From assembly GCA_033064195.1 (NCBI GenBank), contig JARBJD010000205.1:62001-126000 (forward strand): DNA of 64,000 nucleotides, given 5' to 3'. Origin of the DNA: Blattamonas nauphoetae (lineage: Eukaryota > Preaxostyla > Oxymonadida). The position numbers and the translations under genes are program-made. Positions 56,131-64,000 of this stretch are shown piece after piece (position 1 is the first letter of the stretch; every line of letters starts with the position of its first letter). Under the pieces are notes generated by a model. The model worked only from the letters and a program-made list of their open reading frames with translations. It had not been told where the DNA came from and did not search any database.

Positions 56131-57794
56131 TGGGGAAGAAGAGAGATAACGAACCGACAGATTTTTCCCTATCTGGGAGCACGGATCGTGGTGGCTTACT
56201 ACTGACTTAGCGCCGAGATAAATCGAAATCTGTTGGGTTGTTTGGCTGCGAAATGGGATGAAGTCGAAGAACTGAATGATTGGAAATCCAGTCTGGATTC
56301 GACCAAAATGACATGATTGGATTGGCACAGCATGAATCAGACTATTGTCATTGAGAAAAGATGATCTGGATGAATCATGAGTCGTTTGCGGGTGTTGGAA
56401 GAGTCATGTTGTGATGATCCTTAGAATTCTGCCAATATGGTGATTCAGTTTTCTCTCTCGTGAAGAAATCATATCTAGAAATGGGAAAGAGAAACAAAGA
56501 AGACATTAGAAGATCATTGGATCATCGAAAGACGTTTGAATGACGAGACAAAAAAAACTACGAGAATGAAGAGCAAATCCAAAAGATGAAGAAATACTCA
56601 TCATCAGCAATGTCAAATGTGAACCAATGATCATTGGGAACAACGTGTTGACATCTTATCGATCTGCCTCTGCACAGAACTCAAGAGAAAGGAACAGAAG
56701 AAAAGACCTTGATCGGCGACTCCCGAGATATCTGAGTTGGATACATTTGAGAGGAGGCTAAAAAGATCAATGAGACATGGTTGACGGAGATAGAACAAAA
56801 AGTTGGCAACCTTTAGGAAGAATCCGAGGGAGCATTGATGGTGACGTCAAGAAGTTCGACATGTGCAATCCTTGTCAACATAGAGTGCAGTGCACAATCC
56901 AATGTCAACACGCAAGCCAAGGTCATCACTGAAATCGAGATTACACAACAGTGAAATGAGAACGGGGTTGTCACTAAAAAGGAAAAACACACCACAACGT
57001 CCAAGTCATTTGATATGATTATGCGGGCTTTTGCATCAATTTGAGCTCAATGACTGTTGAGAATGTGCATTAGTATGAATGAATCGTTCAATTCATTTTT
57101 GAACATTTCATCCCATTTTTTGGATTGTTTCGATAAATTGGCCAGCTGTTATAATTTATAGCAAGAATACTCAAAATGGAATGGAGAAAGTGCAAAGAGT
57201 CCCTCACTTCACATTCATCGGTTTTGGAGTCATCATCCTAAACCACTCATTTCTTGGTGAAAACGATGAAACAAGTGTGTTGAGGGTGAAATGAACGAGA
57301 TGAAAAAAGAGTGTCCAATTGAGGTCAACTGTCCAGTCCAACACTGGACAGTGTCCAATCCACTTAACAGACCAACAGGAGTGTCGTTGCTTGTGGGAAA
57401 TGGACGCTGCAAACGAACAATGATGTGTTGAGAATTCAGAGCAGTTTGTGATGGTCCGATCGATTCCATCAAAATGTCGCGAGAAATTGAAAAGTTAAGA
57501 AACATCATTTCTCCATTAAAAGACGGTATATGCACTAGGCATGGCTGACCGGCCAAAAGTGCCGGTCAGTGTCACCCTTGAATAATTCAAAGGGTCAGAT
57601 CTCAACAATTCAATAAATCACATTCTATAATCGAGAAATCGGAGAGCAAGCGGGTATACATGTCAAGATTTGCTTGCAGAAGCCGTTCGGTGGCCTCCTT
57701 TAAGCGTATCAGAGAGATTTCTACAACAATGGGATTAATGATCACTCACATCACGTCCAACACTGCTCTCCAAAGAAATCTGCTTGAAATACTT

Positions 57795-58480
57795 GATTGT
57801 CTCCTCAAAATCGAAGCGAAGTAGCTGTCCAGCTCTGTCAATACGAAGAAAGGGAGGATGTTCCAGGACAACCGTCCAACGTGCTGTTCTTCGTCCTCTC
57901 GCTTCTGTGCAACATCTCAACAATGCATGAGATTGTTCCGATGATCTTGCGAAACAGAAGTAGAACGACACTCCTCCTTTCAGACCTTGTGCAGAGTGCT
58001 GATCAACTGCCTGGACCCGCAGGTGGACGAGGAGGATGAAGAGGAGAAGGCAGGCATGCCCCAGAAGAAGAGCGAGTACTTGGACGACCACACACTCTTC
58101 GTGCGTGTTCCCACCCTGCTCGAGATTGTGCGAGGGATCATAGCGCCAACGAAGGGGAAGGGCGAGTAGGAGGGCGAGGCAGACGTGGATGAGAGCAAGT
58201 TGCTGCAGATGCTGCTTCATCTGCTCAGCGTGAGTGTCGTCCTCTCTCCACTCACCACTCCCTCCGACAAGAAGAACCAGAAGAAATCGAAGGCAACTGA
58301 GACGAACGAGCAGAAAGTCCGTCTCGCAGTGTCGCTACTCGACGAGCGGGACGGATGGGATGTGCGGAATGCTGCGATTCAGCTGGGCGTCGAAAGAGGC
58401 GACGCAACGGTCGTTGGATACTGTCTGGCCATTCACAGCTGTGGAGGAGCCTATCATGACAGAGGACCATGACATGTGTT
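57795..58480 (+). pseudogene. Captured fragment of an unrecognised gene in the hAT element
   Basis: Plus-strand text in shifting frames: QPSNVLFFVLSLLCNISTMH, RVLINCLDPQVDEEDEEEKA, DDHTLFVRVPTLLEIVRGII, KVRLAVSLLDERDGWDVRNA. The helical, Leu-rich pieces may come from an ARM-like protein. The frame is broken at least twice. It stays within the element's ends. Confidence 0.4.
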
Positions 58481-58789
58481 GGGAGGACCGTCTACTGCCT
58501 ACCAAAAATCTATTTTCAGTTTCACACTCACCATACGATAACTTCCCCAACACCAACGCCTCTCGTCCATTTATCGCTCACCAAACAAGAGTCCAATTCT
58601 CTCCCTCCCCTATCAGAGTACTCCTCATTCGTGTGCTCCTCCTCATCTGCTATGGATTTGGTACACCAACTGGGGATGAAAGGCGTGATGACCGAATCTG
58701 TTGTTATCCTTGATCTTAATCCAACAAGCACCACAATTTGTGTGCCCACTATCACGCAACAAGTATCCGCGTCAAACTCTGAAAATATC

Positions 58790-59514
58790 TCCACATTTCG
58801 CTCGATACGGCACGCTAATATGAGAAGGACAAACAACATCAGCCTCTCGCCGAATTCCGATGCAGATCCCATTCTCCGCCGATACGCAGCTGCTGTTCCA
58901 ATCGATGCGTCTGATACGTGGAATATCTTCGTGTTTGGAGGAGTGGAGGACGTGATGATGGATGGCGACCTCTTTTCCATCGACCTGTCCGTACCCGCCG
59001 CACCCAAATACAAACTCCTCACCCAAAGCATCGACAACATCCCCTCGCACCGTGCCAACCATCGCACCATTGCTGGACTGGGGAAGATGTGGCTGTTCGA
59101 CGGTGTCACGAATGGCGACGTCCTCCTTAACGATCTCTTCTTGCTCTCGTTTGAGGCCAAAAATGCCACCCCACACACAAACACTCTCTCTCCCATACCA
59201 CCAGCAAGCGAATCCTTTTCCTTCTGCGAGCACAGCGGACATTTGTTTATCTTCGGGGGAGCAGGAAGAGGCGACAGGATGAGACTGTCATCCGTGATCT
59301 CTGGATGTACTCGCTCGTCACACGCTGTTGGACGAAGCGCGATGGCTCGTTCGCACGCAAGCTGAATTGGGAGGCTGCAGCCAACTCAAGCAGCGTTCCG
59401 CACATGAAACTCGACTTCGTAAGCAACGCAAACTCGTTCCCACTTCATTCAAAATGTGTTTCTATCCTCTCCAAAATTCTGGATTTCAAAAAAAAGTCGA
59501 AGAGCAACCCATAA
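58790..59514 (+). pseudogene. Captured kelch-repeat fragment in the hAT element
   Basis: Three kelch-like blades can be read: WNIFVFGGVEDVMMDGDLFS, KMWLFDGVTNGDVLLNDLFL and HLFIFGGAGRGDR. Each has the IFGG / D-L-F pattern of kelch beta-propellers. The third blade continues in another frame (DLWMYSLVTRCWTKRDGSF), so there is one frameshift near 59280. Propeller domains need more blades, so this is a fragment. It was probably acquired from a host kelch gene. Confidence 0.6.
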
Positions 59515-60043
59515 TTGCCTTTTGAACTCGTCACTGGTAAAAATGTCCGAAAATAAGTTAGCAAGAGATGAATTGATGTGAAAATTATACATTTGTTGCA
59601 TATCCGAAGACAGATCACGGATACTCACGTTATCGATGCGAAATGCTGTTTTCTACGAATCCACTTCGGAGAAATGGTAACTCTGGATAATGGGTTCCCT
59701 ATTTTCTCCGGTCAGTGACCGTCAGTACTTTTCGATGAAAACTGACCGGTCAGTGCCGGTCAGCCATGCCTAATATGCACACTTTAGCCCCCACGACGAT
59801 CCGACCATGGCACCTTTTTGTCTTTTCACTTCACTAAGAGCCTTTTTTCCACAGTTTCTTTTGATAATTCACTAGTAGTCTTCACAGCCCCCCTGCTCTT
59901 GAGCGGGGGGCTGTGAAGACGACCAGACATTGTGAAAAAGTGACTGGAAAAAAGGCTCGGATCGTTGTGGGGGCTAAAGTGTGCACATACCTAAAAGACT
60001 GCATTCCTCCAATTTTTCTCTATCTTTTCCTTGATATCCTCAG

Positions 60044-60265
60044 AATATCTCAAAAACTGCCAACAATGACAGAATGGTTTGTGACGGATTTTTCTCCATT
60101 TTTGAGTTGTCATCTCTTTTTCTCCCTCATCATTCCATTGCCCAGAATCAGCCAACAATGGAATCAGTGTTGGAATGGTTGAGTGATTCGTCTGTCCATC
60201 CAAGAAACAAAGTGAACTCTTTCCAATGGTTACACATTCCCTCTCTCCTCACCACTCATATCCAA
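60044..60265 (+). pseudogene. SPRY-family gene B5, truncated N-terminus
   Basis: The 33-nt microexon (60044-60076, NISKTANNDRM) follows a good acceptor (cctcag) and is followed by a 69-nt intron (60077-60145, GTTTGT...CCCAG). The next exon reads NQPTMESVLEWLSDSSVHPR and LLTTHIQ, then the similarity to B2 and B3 stops abruptly at ~60265. Coiled coil and SPRY are missing. The first coding exon is also not visible. The break coincides with the start of AT-rich DNA. Confidence 0.75.
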
Positions 60266-61439
60266 GGATCCAAATTGCCTCTGTTGACTGGGACATTATG
60301 GAATCCACACACACTCTGATCCATTCTCTGAACATTTTCCCAAAGGCTGTAGCAATGCTTCATATTGTTTTTCTCTTCGTTCGACTTGAATGTGTGATAC
60401 AAAAATGATTCGTGAATGTGATTATTCTGAAGTGACTTGTCAATAATGTTTCCTTTCCTGTCGACGAGTCTCATGTCTCGAATTGCATCTAGTGATGATT
60501 CATCTCCGAAGAACATTCCGTATCATCCAACTTCCCTATTCACATTGTTATTAGAGGGTGTATGAACTGGAACACTGATCGTTAGATCGATCCGCAAATG
60601 ACACATCGCAAACTCAGTAACATCATGACCGTCATAGCACAATGGACCTTCAATCTCGTCTCCAACTCTACAAGGCATGGGATGATTTGTTGGATGGACT
60701 TCTTGAATGGAGTAGATGTGAGGTTCTGAATCCCACTATTTTGGCATGTACGATTGAACTAAGATTTGCTCAATTAATGTCGATGTTGGTTAGGAATGAT
60801 TTGATCTGATACTTCTCATGTATTGAAAAAGAAAAAAAATATCATTCATTTCTTTTCCTGTTTTGTCTCTACATGATTCCCAACTCTTTGTGCAACGTTT
60901 TCAGTGTGTGATTTGGATAGGACTTAACATTCGGTTCGTCATTAACGAATCATAATACCCACTTTGAGGTTGCAGTTGTTGTTAGAATCGGTGCTGGAGG
61001 ATGTGTACATGTTGTCATATCACCACCACTTTGACTTGGGTTGTAAACATAATAGTATGTGTCAATCAAGCCCTGATATATTGGCTGAGATTTAAAAGTG
61101 ACTGGAACATTCTGACCCTTAGAACTGATTGAATCATTACAATTTGTTGGGCATCCACTTCTCTGTGTTGAAAAGCATAAAAGAAAATCAGAATTGTCAT
61201 GAATCGGACGTTCTCTTGTCATTGTTTCACCTGGATAATTCTTATCACCAGTGAGTTTCTCTAGTAGTGATATAGGCGAATGTGGAACCACGTTGGCAAA
61301 GACACCACTTCTATAGCTTTTTCTCCATGCCGATTGACAATTCAGAAAATACTTGGAGTAAAAGTCATTTTCATTTCAGAAAGTTGTCAATCTTAGAGAA
61401 ATATTCTCTTCCAGAGTTCAGTTACTTCAAACTTTCAAG
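60266..61439. other. AT-rich DNA of different character, possible start of a foreign element
   Basis: Base composition becomes clearly AT-richer and the familiar families disappear. The minus strand has protein-like text at 60256-60700 and a 113-codon ORF at 60950-61291. None matches anything else in the window. Together with the small ORFs at the right edge this could be the margin of a virus-like or other large element, but no capsid, integrase or polymerase is visible here, so the call is open. Confidence 0.35.
60950..61291 (-). CDS. Unrecognised ORF
   Basis: 113 codons: LLEKLTGDKNYPGETMTRER, FKSQPIYQGLIDTYYYVYNP, ending TTTATSKWVL. The Tyr-rich YYYVYNPSQSG stretch is unusual. No domain is recognised. 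The frame stays open upstream of the first ATG, so it may be part of a longer unit. Confidence 0.3.
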   Translation of the reverse strand: MVPHSPISLLEKLTGDKNYPGETMTRERPIHDNSDFLLCFSTQRSGCPTNCNDSISSKGQNVPVTFKSQPIYQGLIDTYYYVYNPSQSGGDMTTCTHPPAPILTTTATSKWVL

Positions 61440-61655
61440 TTGAAGCAAAATTTCGAAAATTTTCAAAAATGCAAAAACCTTGATTTTGGCGGAAGCTGGT
61501 GTATTTTTTCAAGGTTCCGAAGGTTGCGACCCTTCTCATCGGTCCCTTTTAGACCGGCATCGGAACTCATTTTTATCGGTTTGAGTTCCGGAGACGTACG
61601 TTGGTCTTGCCAAGGGCCTAGACCATGCCAAAGGGCAGTGATATGTGAAATTAAA

Positions 61656-61742
61656 TGCTTCCGCCAGGAATTGAACCTAGGACCTTCAGCTTAGTAGTAG
61701 TAGTGCGTGCACTCACCATTACCACTAGACTATCCGGTCCTG
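61656..61742 (-). tRNA. tRNA-like sequence, probably a pseudogene or SINE head
   Basis: On the minus strand an A-box-like tagtctagtggtaatgg is followed ~45 bases later by a B-box-like ggttcaattcc. The T arm pairs (ctagg/cctgg). The acceptor strands do not pair well and the anticodon arm is abnormal (actactactact). So I read a tRNA-derived sequence, not a working tRNA gene. Confidence 0.35.
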
Positions 61743-61840
61743 AAATTCTCCCGAAAAATCAGAAACTTTATACCCGAAAAAAAGACACTATAGCAGATTT
61801 AAAATTTGAAAACTTTGTCAAGAAATTCAATATATAGCAA

Positions 61841-62075
61841 AAACGCTCACGTGAAAAAGTCATGCTTTTTAACGAGGGTAACAAGTGGCCAAGAATTAAG
61901 ATCTAGCAGATCGCTCCCGTGAAATAGTCATGCTTTTTAACGGGGGTAAAATGTTAAAACGGAAAATCTAACTTATTTTGAAAAAAACGCTGACGAGAAA
62001 AAGTCGTGCTTTTTAACGAGGGTAAAAAAGTCGTTCCCGTGATAAATTCATGCTTTTTAACGAGGGGAGATAGGT
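61841..62075. repeat. Four spaced copies of a hairpin-forming motif
   Basis: Copies near 61843, 61911, 61985 and 62034 share the pattern c-t-c/g-acgtg-aaaaagtcatgctttttaacg-aggg. In the best copies aaaaag pairs with cttttt around a tcatg loop. Spacing is ~50-75 bp. Copies 2 and 4 have mismatches in the stem while the ctttttaacg half is constant. Function unknown. Confidence 0.7.
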
Positions 62076-62148
62076 AGACGATAAAAGGAATATATAGCAG
62101 ATCTGAACATTCGAGGTATAAGGCACAGGTCGAAACTAACATTTTCAG

Positions 62149-62222
62149 GAGCTAGTAGCTCAGTGGGTATGTTCCAGTGTCCACCCGTTTCTAGGGGGTG
62201 GTTCGATTCAGGCGAGGGGCAA
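62149..62222 (+). tRNA. Second tRNA-like sequence
   Basis: ggagctagtagctcagtggg carries an A-box-like part, and ggttcgattca ~35 bases later a B-box. The T stem and the acceptor do not pair well, so this is more likely a tRNA relic or SINE promoter than a gene. Confidence 0.35.
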
Positions 62223-62234
62223 TCTTAATTTCAA

Positions 62235-62390
62235 AAAAAAATGAAAAAGTTTCAAAATGCCAAAACAATTTCAAAAATTTAAAAAAATTCAAAAATTCAA
62301 AAAAAAATTTCAAAAAATTCAAAAATTCAAAAAATTCAAAAAATTCAAAAATTCAAAAATTCAAAAATTCAAAATTTCCAAAAAAGTTGA
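62235..62390 (+). repeat. A-rich simple repeat
   Basis: Runs of 'ttcaaaaa' repeated with a period of 8-11 bases. It directly follows the second tRNA-like sequence, which would fit the A-rich tail of a SINE. Confidence 0.8.
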
Positions 62391-63005
62391 AGTATGAAAC
62401 CTCGACGTAATTTCCCTTGATACTCAGGCAAAATGGTGCCCTCGTGGCTAATGCGTAGAACGAATTGAAGGTTGGATTGGAGCGGGACGAGCTGGGAGGC
62501 TGTCCCCGGGGGTTCACTGTGGGCATCACTTGAATGTGACCGTAAATCATGCCCCCCCAATACCTTAGCCCTTCTAGGAATTCGCCAGCAGTAGTCATTG
62601 AGTAGGATCATGATAGAGTGATCCCCAAAGGAGTATCGGGTTGTCCTACGGTACAATCATACAAAAACTTGATAAAGGAAATGATGAACGATGAAGGCTT
62701 GAATGATTGAATGATTGAATTTCAAGTTGAAAAATGATACCTCGACGTAATTTCCCTTGATACTCAGGCAAAATGGTGCCCTCGTGACGAATGCGTAGAA
62801 CGAATTGAAGGTTGAATTGGAGACGGTGGATTTCTAGGAATCCGCCCCGGGGTTCATGTTGGCCGCACTTAGATGTGCCCGTAAATCATGCCCACCCAAG
62901 ACTTAACCCTTCAAGGAATTCGCCAGCAGTAGTCATTGAGTAGGATCATGATAGAGTGATCCCCAAAGGAGTATCGGGTTGTCTCATGGTACAATCATAC
63001 AAACT
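62388..63005. repeat. Two tandem copies of a ~280-bp sequence, possible structured RNA
   Basis: Copies at about 62388-62660 and 62730-63005 are estimated to be ~85-90% identical. They share cctcgacgtaatttcccttg, ggcaaaatggtgccctcgtg, ttcgccagcagtagtcattg and ggatcatgatagagtgatcc. In each, gatactc near the start is complementary to gagtatc near the end, and ggatcatgatagagtgatcc has self-complementary ends. The changes cluster in the middle (after ggttggattggag / ggttgaattggag). No convincing ORF is shared by both copies. Confidence 0.65.
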
Positions 63006-63169
63006 TGAATGAATGATTGAATGATTGAAAAAATCAATTGAATGAATGAAAAAATGAATTGAATGAAAAAAAGAAACTTGGAAGAAAGAAACAAAAAAGA
63101 AAGAAGCAAGATGAAAGCTGGCACAACAAGGAACAAAAAATAAAAAGTTCTCAACACTTCACTTCACAT

Positions 63170-63206
63170 TTCATTTTTATTTTTTTGATTTTTTAATTTG
63201 TATTAA
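63170..63206 (+). promoter_or_regulatory. T-rich promoter-like motif just before an ATG
   Basis: tttttttgattttttaattt then gtattaaATG. The same layout (T-rich tract, aattcgtagtaaATG) precedes the next ORF at 63640-63675. Two compact ORFs sharing the 12-base core aatt-y-gta-k-taa directly abutting their start codons suggests a common promoter. Confidence 0.5.
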
Positions 63207-63632
63207 ATGACAACAGTGAATACTACATATGTCTCGCTAAAGACTTCGAACCCTCCAAAGGGGAGCGAAAAACGTCGAACAGAATCCAAGCAAGCTTTGA
63301 TTCAGTCAATGAAAGAAGAGAACTGTGAACTTATCTCTGAGTATGTCAGACATAATATCCCAGTCATCTATGTTCATGAAGGTGTTGAGTGGAGGATAAA
63401 GCCAAAGTTGTGGAATCAAGGGAACAGACCACACATGTCACAACGTCGACACTACACTCAATCGTTTGTGGAAAATGAACTGAGGAAGTACAACTGTGAG
63501 CTCGTTGGTGAGTACAAGCAGGTTCTAACTCCATTCACATATCGAGAAATTGGTGGTTCTGAAGTTTTCAAAGTGCGACTAGATTCCTGGCTGAAAGCAA
63601 AGAAGAAGCCACATTGGAGGAAGTCAAAATAA
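63207..63632 (+). CDS. Small protein with two copies of one ~45-aa module
   Basis: A complete 141-aa frame, ATG at 63207 and TAA at 63630. The pattern x-NCEL-(I/V)-(S/G)-EY ... P-x-x-Y ... G-x-E ... L/W ... K-K/R-PH occurs twice: NCELISEYVRHNIPVIYVHE and NCELVGEYKQVLTPFTYREI. The protein is basic, with a KKPHWRKSK end, so it may bind nucleic acid. Short repeated modules of this general type occur in proteins of large DNA viruses and phages; the link is from memory and weak. The ATG is preceded by a T-rich tract and a motif shared with the next ORF. Confidence 0.65.
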   Translation: MTTVNTTYVSLKTSNPPKGSEKRRTESKQALIQSMKEENCELISEYVRHNIPVIYVHEGVEWRIKPKLWNQGNRPHMSQRRHYTQSFVENELRKYNCELVGEYKQVLTPFTYREIGGSEVFKVRLDSWLKAKKKPHWRKSK

Positions 63633-63675
63633 TCACTCAACTTTTTTTATTTTTATTTTTTTTAATTCGTAGTAA

Positions 63676-64000
63676 ATGACACAACTCTGGAAAGTGAAGG
63701 AACAAATCAGAGAAGTTAGAGAACTATTTCCAAACACTCAATTCGCATTTACTGATGGTCGAACATACAAACCTGACAGCCCATACAAGCAACATCACTA
63801 TTCATTTCTCCTGGCAATGCTTCAACACCCAGATGTTGGATATCGAAATCCGAATCCAACAGCATATCTAAATATCAATTTAATTCCAAAATTCCTTCAA
63901 GAAGTTAGAAACCAACGACAAATGGAACAAGCTCAATTCATTCAGAAACAGAATGAAACAAACAACAATGCAATGATGAATGAAGAGGATAAAAACGTAA
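63676..64000 (+). CDS. Partial ORF running off the window
   Basis: Open from the ATG at 63676 to the edge (108 codons): MTQLWKVKEQIREVRELFPN, then FAFTDGRTYKPDSPYKQHHY, LNINLIPKFLQEVRNQRQME and a Gln/Asn-rich end. Only 43 bases separate it from the stop of the preceding ORF, in the same direction, so the two look like a compact array. The family is not recognised; the 3' part is missing. Confidence 0.55.
   Translation, partial: MTQLWKVKEQIREVRELFPNTQFAFTDGRTYKPDSPYKQHHYSFLLAMLQHPDVGYRNPNPTAYLNINLIPKFLQEVRNQRQMEQAQFIQKQNETNNNAMMNEEDKNV

Larger units (their letters stand above)
53527..57353. mobile_element. Probable large non-autonomous element, 3.8 kb
   Basis: The left end (~53527) reads gattggacagtccaggactg and the right end, as reverse complement, gattggacactgtccagtgt; both have further 'ggacagt' copies inward. 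The flanks ttaatag and ttaacag may be an imperfect duplication. The interior holds degenerate charged coding text, a minisatellite and no transposase. Boundaries and superfamily are uncertain. Confidence 0.45.
57536..59772. mobile_element. Non-autonomous hAT-like element, 2.2 kb, carrying host-gene pieces
   Basis: The ends are TAGGCATGGCTGACCGGC on both sides (inverted), flanked by the 8-bp duplication atatgcac (57528-57535 and 59773-59780), which lies inside the left end of the MITE. TAGG-type ends and 8 bp fit hAT. There is no transposase. The interior holds kelch-like and unrecognised coding pieces on the plus strand. Confidence 0.88.
57525..59991. mobile_element. hAT-like MITE (222 bp) interrupted by a larger hAT element
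   Basis: The outer ends are GGTATATGCACACTTTAGCC (the left end is read across the insertion) and, as reverse complement, GGTATGTGCACACTTTAGCC. They are flanked by the 8-bp duplication taaaagac (57517-57524 and 59992-59999). The MITE proper is 57525-57535 plus ~59781-59991. It contains a second inner hairpin at 59885-59925 (cttcacagccccc ... gggggctgtgaag). It lies in or near the first intron of the truncated SPRY gene B5. Confidence 0.85.

Noticed and set aside
61656-62222. Two functional tRNA genes
   Set aside because: A- and B-box-like parts exist, but the acceptor stems do not pair and the anticodon arms are abnormal.
1-64000. CRISPR arrays, rRNA genes, prokaryotic operons
   Set aside because: No spaced identical repeats of that kind, no rRNA-like sequence, and spliced genes throughout; the window is eukaryotic.

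Overview
The window looks like nuclear DNA of a protist. Several genes only read through once short GT-AG introns (34-105 nt) are removed, the genes are densely packed, and the proteins are kinase/SPRY fusions, receptor-like surface proteins with a kinase-like tail, and large unrecognised solenoid-like proteins, all in paralogous families. My best guess is an oxymonad (Preaxostyla, Blattamonas-like). That is inference from family style, with no search run.

Layout. Positions 1-25 kb hold two copies of one large host gene (family A, at 444-5743 and complement 12441-24918). Between them lie a short SPRY gene (6037-7202) and an intact kinase/coiled-coil/SPRY gene (8356-11154). Each A copy is split by two transposons of different superfamilies: a pogo element and a hAT MITE in A1, a MULE and a DIRS retroelement in A2. 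The DIRS element is itself interrupted by another pogo element. 25-28 kb holds degenerate remains of a surface receptor and another host gene. 28-36 kb holds three more SPRY-family genes (28052-29452, 29683-31111, 32005-35847), the last with a hAT element inside an intron. 36-40 kb holds a second MULE carrying host-gene pieces and gene D (39222-39986). 40.7-47.6 kb is a receptor with a kinase-like tail, split by a third MULE and a pogo element. 47.8-52.1 kb has two more pogo elements with open transposases. 53.5-57.4 kb is a probable element with a 27-bp minisatellite. 57.5-60 kb is a hAT element carrying kelch-like gene pieces, nested in a MITE. After a truncated SPRY gene (60044-60265) the rest of the window is AT-rich and different in character. 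It holds two tRNA-like sequences, repeated hairpins, a tandem ~280-bp sequence and small ORFs, possibly the edge of a virus-like or other foreign element.

How it fits together. The host content is mainly signalling or surface families that multiply by duplication. The mobile content is a diverse cut-and-paste community (pogo, hAT, MULE) plus one tyrosine-recombinase retroelement. The insertions are very clean: target-site duplications (TA, 8, 9 and 9-11 bp) can be read directly. In A1 and the receptor the host frame is still in register on either side of the insertions, so these are young. The MULEs and one hAT element carry host-gene fragments (surface protein, TPR-like, ARM-like, kelch-like), so gene-fragment capture by DNA transposons is a main theme here.
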